Assembly (NCBI RefSeq): GCF_018614525.1
Contig: NZ_JAGGOL010000076.1
Coordinates: forward strand, 1-37,105
From: Streptomyces sp. ISL-11
GTDB taxonomy: Bacteria; Actinomycetota; Actinomycetes; Streptomycetales; Streptomycetaceae
Reading direction: 5' to 3'
DNA length: 37,105 nucleotides
Shown here piece by piece: positions 24,441 through 32,865 of this stretch; the first letter of the stretch is position 1, and every line of letters starts with the position of its first letter. Both the position numbers and the translations under genes were made by a program. The notes beneath the pieces are model-generated. The model saw only the letters and a program-made list of their open reading frames with translations. It was not told the origin of the DNA and did not search any database.

Positions 24441-24621
24441 CGGCGTATCAATCCCTCGGTACGAGCTGGACAGCGGTGGACCGGCTTCTCGGTGACGGTG
24501 GACCGTCTCCGCGCGACGATGATCCTACGTGCATGACACATGAGCGGCTCCCGATAGGGTGGCGGCCCGTCAGCGCGCACGGCCGCAAACGGAACGGCAT
24601 GTCATATGGAGGGCAGCACGC
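24441..24621. promoter_or_regulatory. Divergent eccC/eccD promoter region with paired near-palindromes
   Basis: The decamer CGGTGGACCG (arms CGGT/ACCG, centre GG) occurs at 24474-24483 and again at 24496-24505, start to start 22 bases (two helical turns). The second copy extends to GACGGT-GG-ACCGTC (24494-24507). This is what a dimeric-repressor operator pair looks like. Toward eccD there is a promoter-like ATGACA (24533-24538), 16 bases, then TAGGGT (24555-24560). Confidence 0.5.
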
Positions 24622-26073
24622 GTGAGTTCGACCATGACGACGGGGTTCTGTCGGGTGACGGTCGTCGCACCCGACAGCCGCGTCGATGTCGCTCTTCCGG
24701 ATGATGTCGCCCTCGGCGACCTCCTTCCGGAAATTCTGCGCCTGACCGGCCAGCGCACCCCCGAGGGCACCCCACCCGGGTACCACCTGGTGGGCCTGGA
24801 CGGTGTCACTCTGGATTCCGCCCGCTCGCTGGGAGCCCAGCGTGTCCTGGACGGCGCGGTACTGCGCCTCCGCCCCTTCGCCGAATCCCTCCCGCCCGCC
24901 GTGCACGACGACGTCACCGATGCCGTCGCCTCCGCCGTCACCCGGGACCGGACGTTGTGGGACGACCGGCTGCTGCGGGCCTCCGGGCTGGTCGGCGGGG
25001 CGGCGCTGCTCGGGCTTATGGGGTTCGCGCTGTGGTTTGCCGAACCGGTGCGGCACGACATGCACGGTCTGCCCGGTGCCATAGCCGCCGTCGTCGGGGT
25101 GCTGCTGACCGCCCTCGCAGGCGTACGGGCCCGGGTCTACACCGACCGCACCTCCGCCGTCGCCCTGGGGCTCGCCGCTCTGCCACATCTGATGATCGCC
25201 GGATCCGCCGTGCTCGGCCCGGGACCGGGGGAGGGGGCCGGGCGGTTGCAGTTCCTGCTCGGATGTGCGGCCGTGCTCGTCGCCTCCGCCGTGCTCGTCG
25301 CCGTGATGCCCAGCGGCGACGCGCCCTTCGTCGCCGCCCTCACCGCCGCGGCCACCGGCACCTTCGCCGCCTTCTGCGCGATCCTCACCGGCACCCGCCC
25401 GGCCGACGCGGCGGCCGTCTGCGCCGTCGTCGCGATCGGGGCCATCGCCTTCCTGCCGGGTCTCTCGGCCCGCGTCGCCCGGCTGCCCATCGGCTACGCG
25501 GCTCCCCGCGCTGCGGCCGCCGACGACCTCGACGGACCCCGTACCCACCAGACGCCCGACCCCATAGACGCCGAGCGCATTGCCGCCCAGGTCCGCCGCG
25601 GCCACGAACTCCTGCTCGGCCTCGTCGGCGGCTGCGCGGCCGTCGTCGTCGGGGCGACCGCCGTCCTCTCCTTCTCCGGACAGACAGGCGGCCCCTGGAC
25701 CCGCCTCCTGGCCCTCGCCGCCGGGCTCGCGATGCTGCTGCGCGCCCGCCTCTTCCGCTACACCGCGCAGGTCGCCGCCGTCCTGGGCGCAGGCCTCGCC
25801 GCCCTGGCCCTGCTGGTCCTCGGCCTCGCGCTGCGGCCGCCCGCCGACGCCGCGGGCTCCCTGGACGTCCGTACGCTCTGGCTCGCCGCGGCCGTCACCG
25901 TGGGTGGCGCGGTGTTCACCGCGGTCGCGCTGATCGTCCCCGACAAGGGTCTGTCACCCTTTTGGGGGCGCGTCTCCGATATTGCCGAGAGCGTGCTCCT
26001 GCTGGCCCTCGTGCCGCTGTGCCTCGCCGTCCTCGACCTGTACGCGACCGCGCGCGGCCTCTCCGCGGGCTGA
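24622..26073 (+). CDS. eccD: Type VII secretion membrane protein EccD
   Basis: EccD forms the bulk of the ESX inner-membrane pore. The 483-aa protein has an N-terminal ubiquitin-like (YukD-type) domain (about 8-90: CRVTVVAPDSRVDVALPDDVALGDLLPEIL) and, by eye, eleven transmembrane helices from about residue 120 to 475. This is the family layout. I chose the GTG at 24622, since GGAGGG lies 8 bases upstream; the frame is open to 24559, but without an RBS. It is divergent from eccC and last in the locus before housekeeping genes. Confidence 0.93.
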   Translation: MSSTMTTGFCRVTVVAPDSRVDVALPDDVALGDLLPEILRLTGQRTPEGTPPGYHLVGLDGVTLDSARSLGAQRVLDGAVLRLRPFAESLPPAVHDDVTDAVASAVTRDRTLWDDRLLRASGLVGGAALLGLMGFALWFAEPVRHDMHGLPGAIAAVVGVLLTALAGVRARVYTDRTSAVALGLAALPHLMIAGSAVLGPGPGEGAGRLQFLLGCAAVLVASAVLVAVMPSGDAPFVAALTAAATGTFAAFCAILTGTRPADAAAVCAVVAIGAIAFLPGLSARVARLPIGYAAPRAAAADDLDGPRTHQTPDPIDAERIAAQVRRGHELLLGLVGGCAAVVVGATAVLSFSGQTGGPWTRLLALAAGLAMLLRARLFRYTAQVAAVLGAGLAALALLVLGLALRPPADAAGSLDVRTLWLAAAVTVGGAVFTAVALIVPDKGLSPFWGRVSDIAESVLLLALVPLCLAVLDLYATARGLSAG

Positions 26074-26106
26074 GCCCGGGCCGGGGCGGGGCCGCTGGGC
26101 CGGGCT
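26073..26106 (+). terminator. Possible terminator after eccD
   Basis: AGCCCGG (26073-26079) pairs with CCGGGCT (26100-26106) across a GC-rich loop at the eccD stop codon. The stem is short and without a T-run. Confidence 0.4.
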
Positions 26107-26267
26107 GGTACTGTGTGTAACGGCCGTTTGTGTACGCGCCTCCGGAACGCCCTGACGGGCCTCTGGGGACAGCGCCCAGCGGACCTCGCCTCCCGAGTAA
26201 CGGAAGCTCCCCTGAGACCAAGACCAGGGGCACTCGGCGGCTGTTACAGAGATTTCAAGGAGTACGC
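26107..26267 (+). promoter_or_regulatory. rpsO upstream region and leader
   Basis: About 160 bases precede the S15 start. A TACTGT at 26109-26114 could be a -10, though no -35 fits. A small stem CCCCTG (26209-26214) with CAGGGG (26225-26230) lies 38 bases before the start codon, and CAAGGAG is the RBS. S15 commonly represses its own translation through such leader structures in diverse bacteria; for this leader that is only a suggestion. Confidence 0.4.
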
Positions 26268-26555
26268 GTGTCGCTCGACGCCGCAACGAAGAAGCAGATC
26301 ATGGCCGAGTTCGCCACCAAGGAGGGCGACACCGGCTCCCCCGAGGTCCAGGTCGCGATGCTCACCCGCCGTATCTCGGACCTGACCGGGCACCTCAAGG
26401 AGCACAAGCACGACCACCACTCGCGTCGTGGCCTGCTGCTCCTGGTCGGTCAGCGTCGCCGCCTGCTGCAGTACCTGGCCAAGAAGGACATCACGCGCTT
26501 CCGCGCCCTGGTCGAGCGCCTCGGCATCCGCCGCGGTGCCGCGGGCGCCAAGTAA
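26268..26555 (+). CDS. rpsO: 30S ribosomal protein S15
   Basis: The 95-aa protein has the S15 core: TGSPEVQVAMLTRRI, the rRNA-binding loop HKHDHHSRRGL, and the conserved C-terminal helix (LLQYLAKKDITRFRALVERLGIRR). GTG start with AAGGAG 6 bases upstream. It is followed by a strong hairpin and then pnp, the classic rpsO-pnp order seen across bacteria. Confidence 0.97.
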   Translation: MSLDAATKKQIMAEFATKEGDTGSPEVQVAMLTRRISDLTGHLKEHKHDHHSRRGLLLLVGQRRRLLQYLAKKDITRFRALVERLGIRRGAAGAK

Positions 26556-26563
26556 GACGTCGT

Positions 26564-26601
26564 GAAGGGAGCGGTTCCCACATCTGGGGGCCGCTCCCTT
26601 C
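26564..26601 (+). terminator. rpsO-pnp intergenic hairpin
   Basis: An 11-bp perfect stem (GAAGGGAGCGG at 26564-26574, CCGCTCCCTTC at 26591-26601) has an inner CCC/GGG pairing in its loop. It probably terminates or attenuates rpsO transcription, or is an RNase III entry site, as reported for rpsO-pnp in other bacteria including Streptomyces. Confidence 0.85.
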
Positions 26602-26810
26602 GCGTATCTCGTGGAGACCGGAACCTTTGTAGTCTGGTCCCACGACGCATGACCGTATGAGGAGGAGCGGCCGGCTCGCCGCCGGTCCTCGGTAGTGGCC
26701 CCCGGATCAGGGAAATCCGGGTGCTTCGATCGAAGACCGGCCAGCACGGCGCACCTCCGCCCACGTCCCCCGCCACACGGGCGGCGGACGCAGACGAGGA
26801 GATATCCCTG
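26602..26810 (+). promoter_or_regulatory. pnp 5' leader with further hairpins
   Basis: Two hairpins stand upstream of pnp. In the first, GAGGA with CCGGC at about 26663-26675 pairs with GCCGG and TCCTC at 26681-26690. In the second, CCCGGAT (26701-26707) pairs with ATCCGGG (26715-26721) around 7 bases. S. coelicolor pnp is known to be transcribed from its own promoters and cut by RNase III, so these stems are likely processing sites. Confidence 0.5.
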
Positions 26811-29036
26811 GTGGAGAACGAGACCCACTACGCCGAAGCCGTCATCGACAACGGTTCCTACGGCACCCGCACCATCCGCTTCGAGACGGGCCGCCTGGCC
26901 CGTCAGGCCGCCGGCTCCGCCGTCGCCTACCTGGACGACGACACCATGGTGCTGTCGGCCACCACCGCGTCCAAGAAGCCCAAGGACCAGCTCGACTTCT
27001 TCCCCCTCACGGTGGACGTCGAGGAGCGGCAGTACGCGGCCGGCAAGATCCCCGGCTCGTTCTTCCGCCGCGAGGGCCGGCCCTCCGAGGACGCGATCCT
27101 CACCTGCCGCCTGATCGACCGCCCGCTGCGCCCCTCCTTCAAGAAGGGCCTGCGCAACGAGATCCAGATCGTCGAGACGATCATGGCGCTCAACCCCGAC
27201 CACCTGTACGACGTGGTCGCGATCAACGCCGCCTCCTGCTCCACGCAGCTCGCCGGCCTGCCCTTCTCCGGTCCGATCGGCGCCACCCGCGTCGCTCTGA
27301 TCAAGGGCCAGTGGGTCGCGTTCCCGACCCACACCGAGCTCGAGGACGCCGTCTTCGACATGGTCGTGGCCGGCCGTGTCCTGGAGGACGGCGACGTCGC
27401 GATCATGATGGTCGAGGCCGAGGCCACCGACAAGACCGTCCAGCTGGTCCAGGACGGCGCCGAGGCCCCGACCGAGGAGGTCGTCGCCGCCGGTCTGGAG
27501 GCGGCGAAGCCCTTCATCAAGGTCCTGTGCCGCGCCCAGGCCGAGCTCGCCTCCAAGGCCGCCAAGCCCGAGGGCGAGTTCCCGGTCTTCCTCGACTACC
27601 AGGACGACGTCCTGGAGGCGCTGACCGCCGCGGTCAAGAGCGAGCTCGCCCAGGCGCTCACCATCGCCGGCAAGCAGGAGCGCGAGACCGAGATCGACCG
27701 CGTCAAGGAGATCGCCGCCGAGAAGCTGCTCCCGCAGTTCGAGGGTCGCGAGAAGGAGATCTCCGCCGCGTACCGCTCGCTGACCAAGTCCCTGGTCCGT
27801 GAGCGCGTCATCAAGGAGAAGAAGCGCATCGACGGCCGCGGGGTGACGGACATCCGTACCCTCGCCGCCGAGGTCGAGGCCATCCCGCGCGTGCACGGCT
27901 CGGCGCTCTTCGAGCGTGGCGAGACCCAGATCCTGGGCGTCACCACCCTCAACATGCTCCGTATGGAGCAGCAGCTGGACACCCTTTCCCCGGTGACCCG
28001 CAAGCGCTACATGCACAACTACAACTTCCCGCCGTACTCCGTCGGCGAGACCGGCCGCGTCGGTTCGCCGAAGCGCCGCGAGATCGGCCACGGCGCCCTG
28101 GCCGAGCGCGCCATCGTGCCGGTGCTGCCGTCGCGCGAGGACTTCCCGTACGCGATCCGTCAGGTGTCCGAGGCCCTCGGCTCCAACGGCTCGACGTCCA
28201 TGGGCTCGGTCTGCGCCTCCACCATGTCGCTGCTGAACGCCGGTGTGCCCCTGAAGGCCCCCGTCGCCGGTATCGCCATGGGTCTGATCTCCCAGGAGAT
28301 CGACGGCAAGACGCACTACGTCGCCCTCACCGACATCCTCGGTGCGGAGGACGCGTTCGGTGACATGGACTTCAAGGTCGCCGGTACGAAGGAGTTCGTC
28401 ACCGCTCTCCAGCTGGACACCAAGCTGGACGGCATCCCGGCCTCCGTCCTGGCCGCGGCCCTCAAGCAGGCCCGCGACGCCCGCCTCCACATCCTCGACG
28501 TGATGATGGAAGCGATCGACACCCCGGACGAGATGTCCCCCAACGCCCCGCGGATCATCACCGTCAAGATCCCCGTGGACAAGATCGGTGAGGTCATCGG
28601 CCCCAAGGGCAAGATGATCAACCAGATCCAGGAGGACACCGGCGCCGAGATCACGATCGAGGACGACGGCACCATCTACATCGGTGCCCAGGTCGGCTCG
28701 CAGGCCGAGGCCGCCCGCGCCACGATCAACGCGATCGCCAACCCGACCATGCCGGAGGTCGGCGAGCGTTACCTGGGTACGGTCGTCAAGACCACCACCT
28801 TCGGTGCGTTCGTCTCCCTCATGCCGGGCAAGGACGGCCTGCTGCACATCTCGCAGATCCGCAAGCTCGCCGGTGGCAAGCGCGTGGAGAACGTCGAGGA
28901 CGTGCTCGGCGTCGGCGCCAAGGTGCAGGTCGAGATCGCCGAGATCGACCAGCGCGGCAAGCTCTCCCTGATCCCCGTGATCGAGGGCGAGGACGGCGAG
29001 AAGGCCGACGAGACCAAGGACGAGTCCGACAAGTGA
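26811..29036 (+). CDS. pnp: Polyribonucleotide nucleotidyltransferase (PNPase)
   Basis: PNPase is the phosphorolytic 3'-5' exoribonuclease, and in Streptomyces also the main RNA 3'-polyadenylating enzyme. It has two RNase PH-type domains; the active one carries GSNGSTSMGSVCAS near residue 460. A KH domain (IPVDKIGEVIGPKGKMI, from about 587) and an S1 domain (GERYLGTVVKTTTFGAFV, from about 650) follow. I chose the GTG at 26811 (VENETHYAEAV) over the earlier in-frame starts: AGGAG lies 9 bases upstream, and the resulting 741 aa matches known Streptomyces PNPase length. The M16 protease gene overlaps its stop. Confidence 0.97.
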   Translation: MENETHYAEAVIDNGSYGTRTIRFETGRLARQAAGSAVAYLDDDTMVLSATTASKKPKDQLDFFPLTVDVEERQYAAGKIPGSFFRREGRPSEDAILTCRLIDRPLRPSFKKGLRNEIQIVETIMALNPDHLYDVVAINAASCSTQLAGLPFSGPIGATRVALIKGQWVAFPTHTELEDAVFDMVVAGRVLEDGDVAIMMVEAEATDKTVQLVQDGAEAPTEEVVAAGLEAAKPFIKVLCRAQAELASKAAKPEGEFPVFLDYQDDVLEALTAAVKSELAQALTIAGKQERETEIDRVKEIAAEKLLPQFEGREKEISAAYRSLTKSLVRERVIKEKKRIDGRGVTDIRTLAAEVEAIPRVHGSALFERGETQILGVTTLNMLRMEQQLDTLSPVTRKRYMHNYNFPPYSVGETGRVGSPKRREIGHGALAERAIVPVLPSREDFPYAIRQVSEALGSNGSTSMGSVCASTMSLLNAGVPLKAPVAGIAMGLISQEIDGKTHYVALTDILGAEDAFGDMDFKVAGTKEFVTALQLDTKLDGIPASVLAAALKQARDARLHILDVMMEAIDTPDEMSPNAPRIITVKIPVDKIGEVIGPKGKMINQIQEDTGAEITIEDDGTIYIGAQVGSQAEAARATINAIANPTMPEVGERYLGTVVKTTTFGAFVSLMPGKDGLLHISQIRKLAGGKRVENVEDVLGVGAKVQVEIAEIDQRGKLSLIPVIEGEDGEKADETKDESDK

Positions 29037-30412
29037 CGTCCCGTAGTACACGGAAGACGGCCCGCACCTCCTCGGAGGGGCGGGCCGTCGCCCGTACCCA
29101 AACGCTTCTCCAGGGCGAGAACGGCATCGGCACGGTCCGCCGGACCACCCTCCCCGGTGGCCTGCGCGTGGTCACCGAGACCCTGCCGTCCGTACGCTCC
29201 GCGACCTTCGGCATCTGGGCCAACGTCGGCTCCCGCGACGAGACCCCCACGCTCAACGGCGCCACGCACTACCTGGAGCACCTGCTCTTCAAGGGCACCG
29301 CCAAGCGCAGCGCGCTGGACATCTCCGCCGCGATAGACGCGGTCGGCGGCGAGATGAACGCCTTCACGGCGAAGGAGTACACGTGCTACTACGCGCGTGT
29401 CCTCGACACCGACCTGCCGCTCGCCATCGATGTCGTCTGTGACATGCTCACGGGCTCGCTCATCGAGGCGTCGGACGTCGACGCCGAGCGCGGTGTGATC
29501 CTCGAAGAGATCGCGATGACCGAGGACGACCCCGGCGACTGCGTGCACGACCTGTTCGCGCACACCATGCTGGGCGACACCCCCCTCGGCCGCCCGGTGC
29601 TCGGCACGGTCGACACGATCAACGCCCTCACCCGCGACCAGGTCGCCCGCTTCTACAAGAAGCACTACGACCCGACCCACCTGGTCGTGGCCGCCGCGGG
29701 CAACGTCGACCACGCCAAGGTCGTCCGCCAAGTGCGCGCCGCCTTCGACAAGGCCGGCGCCCTGACCCGTACGGACGCCGTGCCCGTCGCCCCGCGCACC
29801 GGCGCCCGGACGATCCGTACCGCCGGCCGCGTGGAGCTGCTGGGCCGCAAGACCGAGCAGGCGCACGTCGTCCTCGGCATGCCGGGCCTGGCCCGCACCG
29901 ACGACCGCCGCTGGGCGCTCGGCGTGCTCAACACCGCCCTCGGCGGCGGCATGAGCTCGCGCCTCTTCCAGGAGGTGCGCGAGAAGCGCGGTCTGGCCTA
30001 TTCGGTCTACTCCTACACCTCGGGCTTCGCCGACTGCGGTCTCTTCGGCGTCTACGCCGGCTGCCGCCCGAGCCAGGCCCACGACGTGCTCAAGATCTGC
30101 CGCGACGAGCTGCACAAGGTCGCGTCGGACGGGCTGACGGACGAGGAGATCACCCGCGCCGTCGGGCAGCTCTCCGGCTCCACGGTCCTGGGCCTGGAGG
30201 ACACGGGCGCGCTGATGAACCGCATCGGCAAGAGCGAGCTGTGCTGGGGCGAGCAGATGTCGGTCGACGACATGCTGACGCGCATCTCGGCCGTCACCCC
30301 GGACGAGGTCCGCGAGGTGGCCCGCGATGTACTGGGACAGCGTCCGTCGTTGTCGGTCATCGGCCCGCTGAAGGACAAGCAGGCGGCCAGGCTCCACGAC
30401 GTCGTGGCCTGA
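29033..30412 (+). CDS. M16 family zinc protease (processing-peptidase-like)
   Basis: The 459-aa protein has the inverted zinc motif H79-Y-L-E82-H83 (THYLEHLLFKGT) and the third ligand in ERGVILEEIAM (about E158). The C-terminal half contains the R-Y pair region (EVREKRGLAYSVYSY). It belongs to the PqqL/YmxG-type single-chain M16 proteases commonly encoded next to pnp. The GTG at 29033 overlaps the pnp TGA (GTGA), so translation is probably coupled. No signal peptide is seen, so it is cytoplasmic. Substrate unknown. Confidence 0.93.
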   Translation: MTSRSTRKTARTSSEGRAVARTQTLLQGENGIGTVRRTTLPGGLRVVTETLPSVRSATFGIWANVGSRDETPTLNGATHYLEHLLFKGTAKRSALDISAAIDAVGGEMNAFTAKEYTCYYARVLDTDLPLAIDVVCDMLTGSLIEASDVDAERGVILEEIAMTEDDPGDCVHDLFAHTMLGDTPLGRPVLGTVDTINALTRDQVARFYKKHYDPTHLVVAAAGNVDHAKVVRQVRAAFDKAGALTRTDAVPVAPRTGARTIRTAGRVELLGRKTEQAHVVLGMPGLARTDDRRWALGVLNTALGGGMSSRLFQEVREKRGLAYSVYSYTSGFADCGLFGVYAGCRPSQAHDVLKICRDELHKVASDGLTDEEITRAVGQLSGSTVLGLEDTGALMNRIGKSELCWGEQMSVDDMLTRISAVTPDEVREVARDVLGQRPSLSVIGPLKDKQAARLHDVVA

Positions 30413-30460
30413 CAGAGCCCGGCCGATCACCGCCGGGCCCGAGAGAAGGAAGCACCAAGG

Positions 30461-31213
30461 ATGAGCAAGCTGCGCGTGGCGGTCATCGGCGCCCGGGGGC
30501 GGATCGGCGCCGAGGCCGTACGGGCCGTCGAGGCCGCCGACGACATGGAACTGGTGGCCGCGCTGGGCCGGGGCGACAAGCTGGACGCGCTGACCGAGGC
30601 GGGAGCCCAGGTCGCGGTCGAGCTGACCCACCCCGATTCGGTGATGGAGAACCTGGAGTTCTGCGTCGGCCACGGCATCCACGGCGTCGTCGGCACCACC
30701 GGCTGGACCGAGGACCGTCTCGCGCGGCTGAACTCCTGGCTGGACGCCTCGCCCTCCACGGGCGTCCTCATCGCGCCGAACTTCTCCATCGGCGCGGTCC
30801 TGACCATGGCCTTCGCCCAGCAGGCGGCCCGGTTCTTCGAGTCCGTCGAGGTCGTCGAGCTGCACCACCGCGGCAAGGCCGACGCCCCCTCCGGCACCGC
30901 CACCCGCACCGCCCAGCTCATCGCGGCGGCCCGGGAGACGGCGGGCCTGCCCCGGCAGGAGGACCCGACCACGCACGGCCTGGAGGGCGCGCGCGGCGCG
31001 GACGTCGACGGCGTGCCGGTGCACGCGGTGCGGCTGCGCGGTCTGCTCGCCCACCAGGAGGTCCTGTTCGGCGACACCGGCGAGACGCTGACCATCCGGC
31101 ACGACTCGCTGCACCACAGCTGCTTCATGCCCGGCATCCTGCTGGGCGCGCGGCGCGTGGTGGACACCCCTGGGCTGACGTTCGGCCTGGAACACTTCCT
31201 GGACCTGGGCTGA
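30461..31213 (+). CDS. dapB: 4-hydroxy-tetrahydrodipicolinate reductase DapB
   Basis: DapB is the NAD(P)H-dependent second step of the diaminopimelate/lysine branch, after DapA. The 250-aa protein has the nucleotide-binding loop GARGRIG (residues 10-16), GTTGW near 78-82, and the substrate motif ELHHRGKADAPSGTA (H135, H136, K139, S144-G-T). AAGGAAG precedes ATG 30461. It lies downstream of the M16 gene and 5 bases upstream of the small TPR-like gene. The partner dapA is 2.8 kb away on the same strand. Confidence 0.97.
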   Translation: MSKLRVAVIGARGRIGAEAVRAVEAADDMELVAALGRGDKLDALTEAGAQVAVELTHPDSVMENLEFCVGHGIHGVVGTTGWTEDRLARLNSWLDASPSTGVLIAPNFSIGAVLTMAFAQQAARFFESVEVVELHHRGKADAPSGTATRTAQLIAAARETAGLPRQEDPTTHGLEGARGADVDGVPVHAVRLRGLLAHQEVLFGDTGETLTIRHDSLHHSCFMPGILLGARRVVDTPGLTFGLEHFLDLG

Positions 31214-31218
31214 GGACC

Positions 31219-31680
31219 GTGCGCGCCAAGATCGTCTACTTCGCCCTGGCCGCCGTCCTGGTCGTCTACTTCGTCCTGGTCGGCAGCCGCGGCGTCATGC
31301 TCATCGAGCAGGGCACGGCCATCACCGTCGCCTTCGGCGCCGCGGTGCTGGTCCTGCCGTTCATCGGTGCCTGGTTCCTGTACCACACGACGAAGTTCGC
31401 CCGGGACGCCAACCGCCTGGCCCGGGAGCTGGAGGCCGAGGGCGGCCTGCCGGTCGACGAGCTCGCGCGGACGCCCGGCGGCCGCATCGACCGCGACTCC
31501 GCGGACGAGGTCTTCGCCCGGCGCCGCGCCGAGACGGAGGACACCCCGGGCGACTGGCGTACGTGGTTCCGGCTCGCCGTCGCCTACCACGACGCCCGTG
31601 ACACCCCGCGGGCCCGCAAGGCCATGCAGCGGGCCATCGCCCTGCACGACGGCAAGCCGGTACGGGTCGACGCCGCGTAG
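31219..31680 (+). CDS. Small membrane protein with TPR-like C-terminus (153 aa)
   Basis: Two N-terminal helices (IVYFALAAVLVVYFVLVG and AITVAFGAAVLVLPFIGAWFLY) are followed by a charged cytoplasmic part. It ends in a single tetratricopeptide-like hairpin (DWRTWFRLAVAYHDARDT then PRARKAMQRAIALHDG). GTG start at 31219 with TGAGGA just upstream, 5 bases after dapB, so co-transcribed with it. Function unknown. Confidence 0.85.
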   Translation: MRAKIVYFALAAVLVVYFVLVGSRGVMLIEQGTAITVAFGAAVLVLPFIGAWFLYHTTKFARDANRLARELEAEGGLPVDELARTPGGRIDRDSADEVFARRRAETEDTPGDWRTWFRLAVAYHDARDTPRARKAMQRAIALHDGKPVRVDAA

Positions 31681-31729
31681 GCCGTGTCCGGCGGGTCATG
31701 TGAGCGGGTGCTGGGGGCTGTGTCGTGCG

Positions 31730-31750
31730 CACCACCGCTGCGCGGTGGTG
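31730..31750. terminator. Hairpin after the dapB operon
   Basis: A perfect 8-bp stem (CACCACCG 31730-31737, CGGTGGTG 31743-31750) has a 5-base loop, 50 bases past the stop. Confidence 0.6.
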
Positions 31751-31852
31751 TCCTCAATCGCCGGACAGGCTGCTGTGCTGTGTCCTCAAACGCCGGACAG
31801 GCTGAAAGCGGCTGAGCTCAGCCGAAATCAAGCCCGTCCGGCGATTGAGGAC
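31750..31852. repeat. Interspersed intergenic repeat: two direct and one inverted copy
   Basis: A 22-base element of the form GTCCTCAA(T/A)CGCCGGAC-(A/G)GGCT occurs at 31750-31771 and 31782-31803 (plus) and inverted at 31831-31852. Between the second and third copies lies the perfect palindrome CGGCTGAG-CTCAGCCG (31809-31824), so the whole can fold into one long hairpin. I recall this element as frequent between Streptomyces genes. GC-rich CCGCCGCAGGCGG hairpin units follow to about 31920. Confidence 0.85.
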
Positions 31853-31957
31853 GCGCCCGCAGGGCGCCCGCCGCCGCAGGCGGCAAGGACGGCCCGCCCC
31901 GCCGCAGGCGGCCAGGCGGCAGAGACGGCCCGCGGTCGAAGAGCCACCGGACGCCGC

Positions 31958-32530
31958 CTAGTGGTCGTACTCGGCGATCCGGGCCTCGACCGCGTCGGCC
32001 GCGACGCCGAAGGCGTCGGGGCGGGCCAGGAAGTCGGCGCCGTGGTCGGTGATCACCGCAGGCAGCGGCTCGCCCTGCGCGCGGTGCACGACCAGCGCCT
32101 GGCCCTGGACGGTGCGCGGCAGCCCGAGCCACCGCACCGGCTGCTGTACGGTCCGCACGCCGGCGACCTCCTGCCAGGGCACCACGGTGCTCGACAGCAG
32201 ACGGACCTGCCGCAGCCCCCGGGGGCTCAGCCAGATGCCCACGCGCACCAGCCGCACCGCGGCCGTGATCATCAGCGCGGCCAGGACCACACAGGCCCCG
32301 GCAACCGGCAGCGAGCCGGCCAGGGCGATGATCAGCGCGGAGAAGAGCACGTACGAGGCGAGCAGCAGCACCAGTGCGGCGCCGGCGACCCGCCAGGGGC
32401 CGGGACGGTACGGACGCCGCCAGCGGGACTCGTCCTCGTAGGGCAGGGGCTCGACCGTGTGCGGGGCCCGGGGCGTCGCGGGTTCGCGGGCCGCGGCGCC
32501 ACGGTCGGCTGTCAGAAAGGGCAGGGGCAT
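31958..32530 (-). CDS. PH-domain (bPH) membrane protein
   Basis: The 190-aa protein has a Pro-rich N-terminus, two helices (about 47-70 and 74-94) and a bacterial PH-like domain (GIWLSPRGLRQVRLL; VVPWQEVAGVRTVQQPVRWLGLP). Streptomyces genes of this type are common; function is unknown. No Shine-Dalgarno sequence stands before the ATG at 32530, and a terminator lies only 26 bases upstream. The message is probably leaderless or nearly so, starting from a promoter in the short A/T-richer stretch at 32531-32556. Confidence 0.85.
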   Translation of the reverse strand: MPLPFLTADRGAAAREPATPRAPHTVEPLPYEDESRWRRPYRPGPWRVAGAALVLLLASYVLFSALIIALAGSLPVAGACVVLAALMITAAVRLVRVGIWLSPRGLRQVRLLSSTVVPWQEVAGVRTVQQPVRWLGLPRTVQGQALVVHRAQGEPLPAVITDHGADFLARPDAFGVAADAVEARIAEYDH

Positions 32531-32556
32531 TGGGCGAGGTTAAACGATAGGCAAAA

Positions 32557-32584
32557 GGCCCGGCCACGTCAGGGTGGCCGGGCC
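32557..32584 (-). terminator. Rho-independent terminator (minus strand)
   Basis: A perfect 11-bp stem (32557-32567 with 32574-32584) has a 6-base loop. On the minus strand it is followed by CCTTTTGCC, giving a real T-run. It ends the small gene at 32623-32865. Confidence 0.9.
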
Positions 32585-32622
32585 GGGGGCGCCGCCGCCT
32601 CGGGGCGGCCGGACGGGAGCCG

Positions 32623-32865
32623 TCAGCGGCCTTCCCTGGCTTCCGACTGCTGGGTGTGGTGCGTGTTCTGCGCGCCGGTCTGCAACGACGGCATGCCGAA
32701 CAGCAGCGCCCCGACCAGCCCCGCGGTGACCGTGAGCCCCATGAGCGCCCGTGCGGCGATCTGGGAGAGACTGGCGCGATCTCGGGGCGGCGGCGTGACG
32801 TTGCTGCGATAACGCTCGGCTTCGGCGACGAAGGCGAATGGCACGGGCTCTCGCCGGCGGAACAT
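32623..32865 (-). CDS. Small single-pass membrane protein (80 aa)
   Basis: MFRRREPVPFAFVAEAERYRSN is followed by one helix (about 51-70, ALMGLTVTAGLVGALLFGM) and a polar His/Gln/Ser tail. I chose the ATG at 32865, since TAGGAGA stands 7 bases upstream; an in-frame ATG at 32901 has none. It is divergent from thyX. Function unknown; not recognised. Confidence 0.75.
   Translation of the reverse strand: MFRRREPVPFAFVAEAERYRSNVTPPPRDRASLSQIAARALMGLTVTAGLVGALLFGMPSLQTGAQNTHHTQQSEAREGR

Noticed and set aside
26244..29051. 935-codon minus-strand frame over rpsO and pnp
   Set aside because: Antisense of the highly conserved S15 and PNPase genes; composed of Asp/Gly/Leu/Val/His filler typical of the reverse frame of GC-rich genes.
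28769..31195. 808-codon minus-strand frame
   Set aside because: Reverse-frame shadow of the M16 protease and dapB genes.
31750..31852. Three repeat copies considered as a CRISPR or attachment site
   Set aside because: Mixed orientation, 10-27 base gaps, no cas genes, no integrase, no tRNA; fits a common Streptomyces intergenic repeat.
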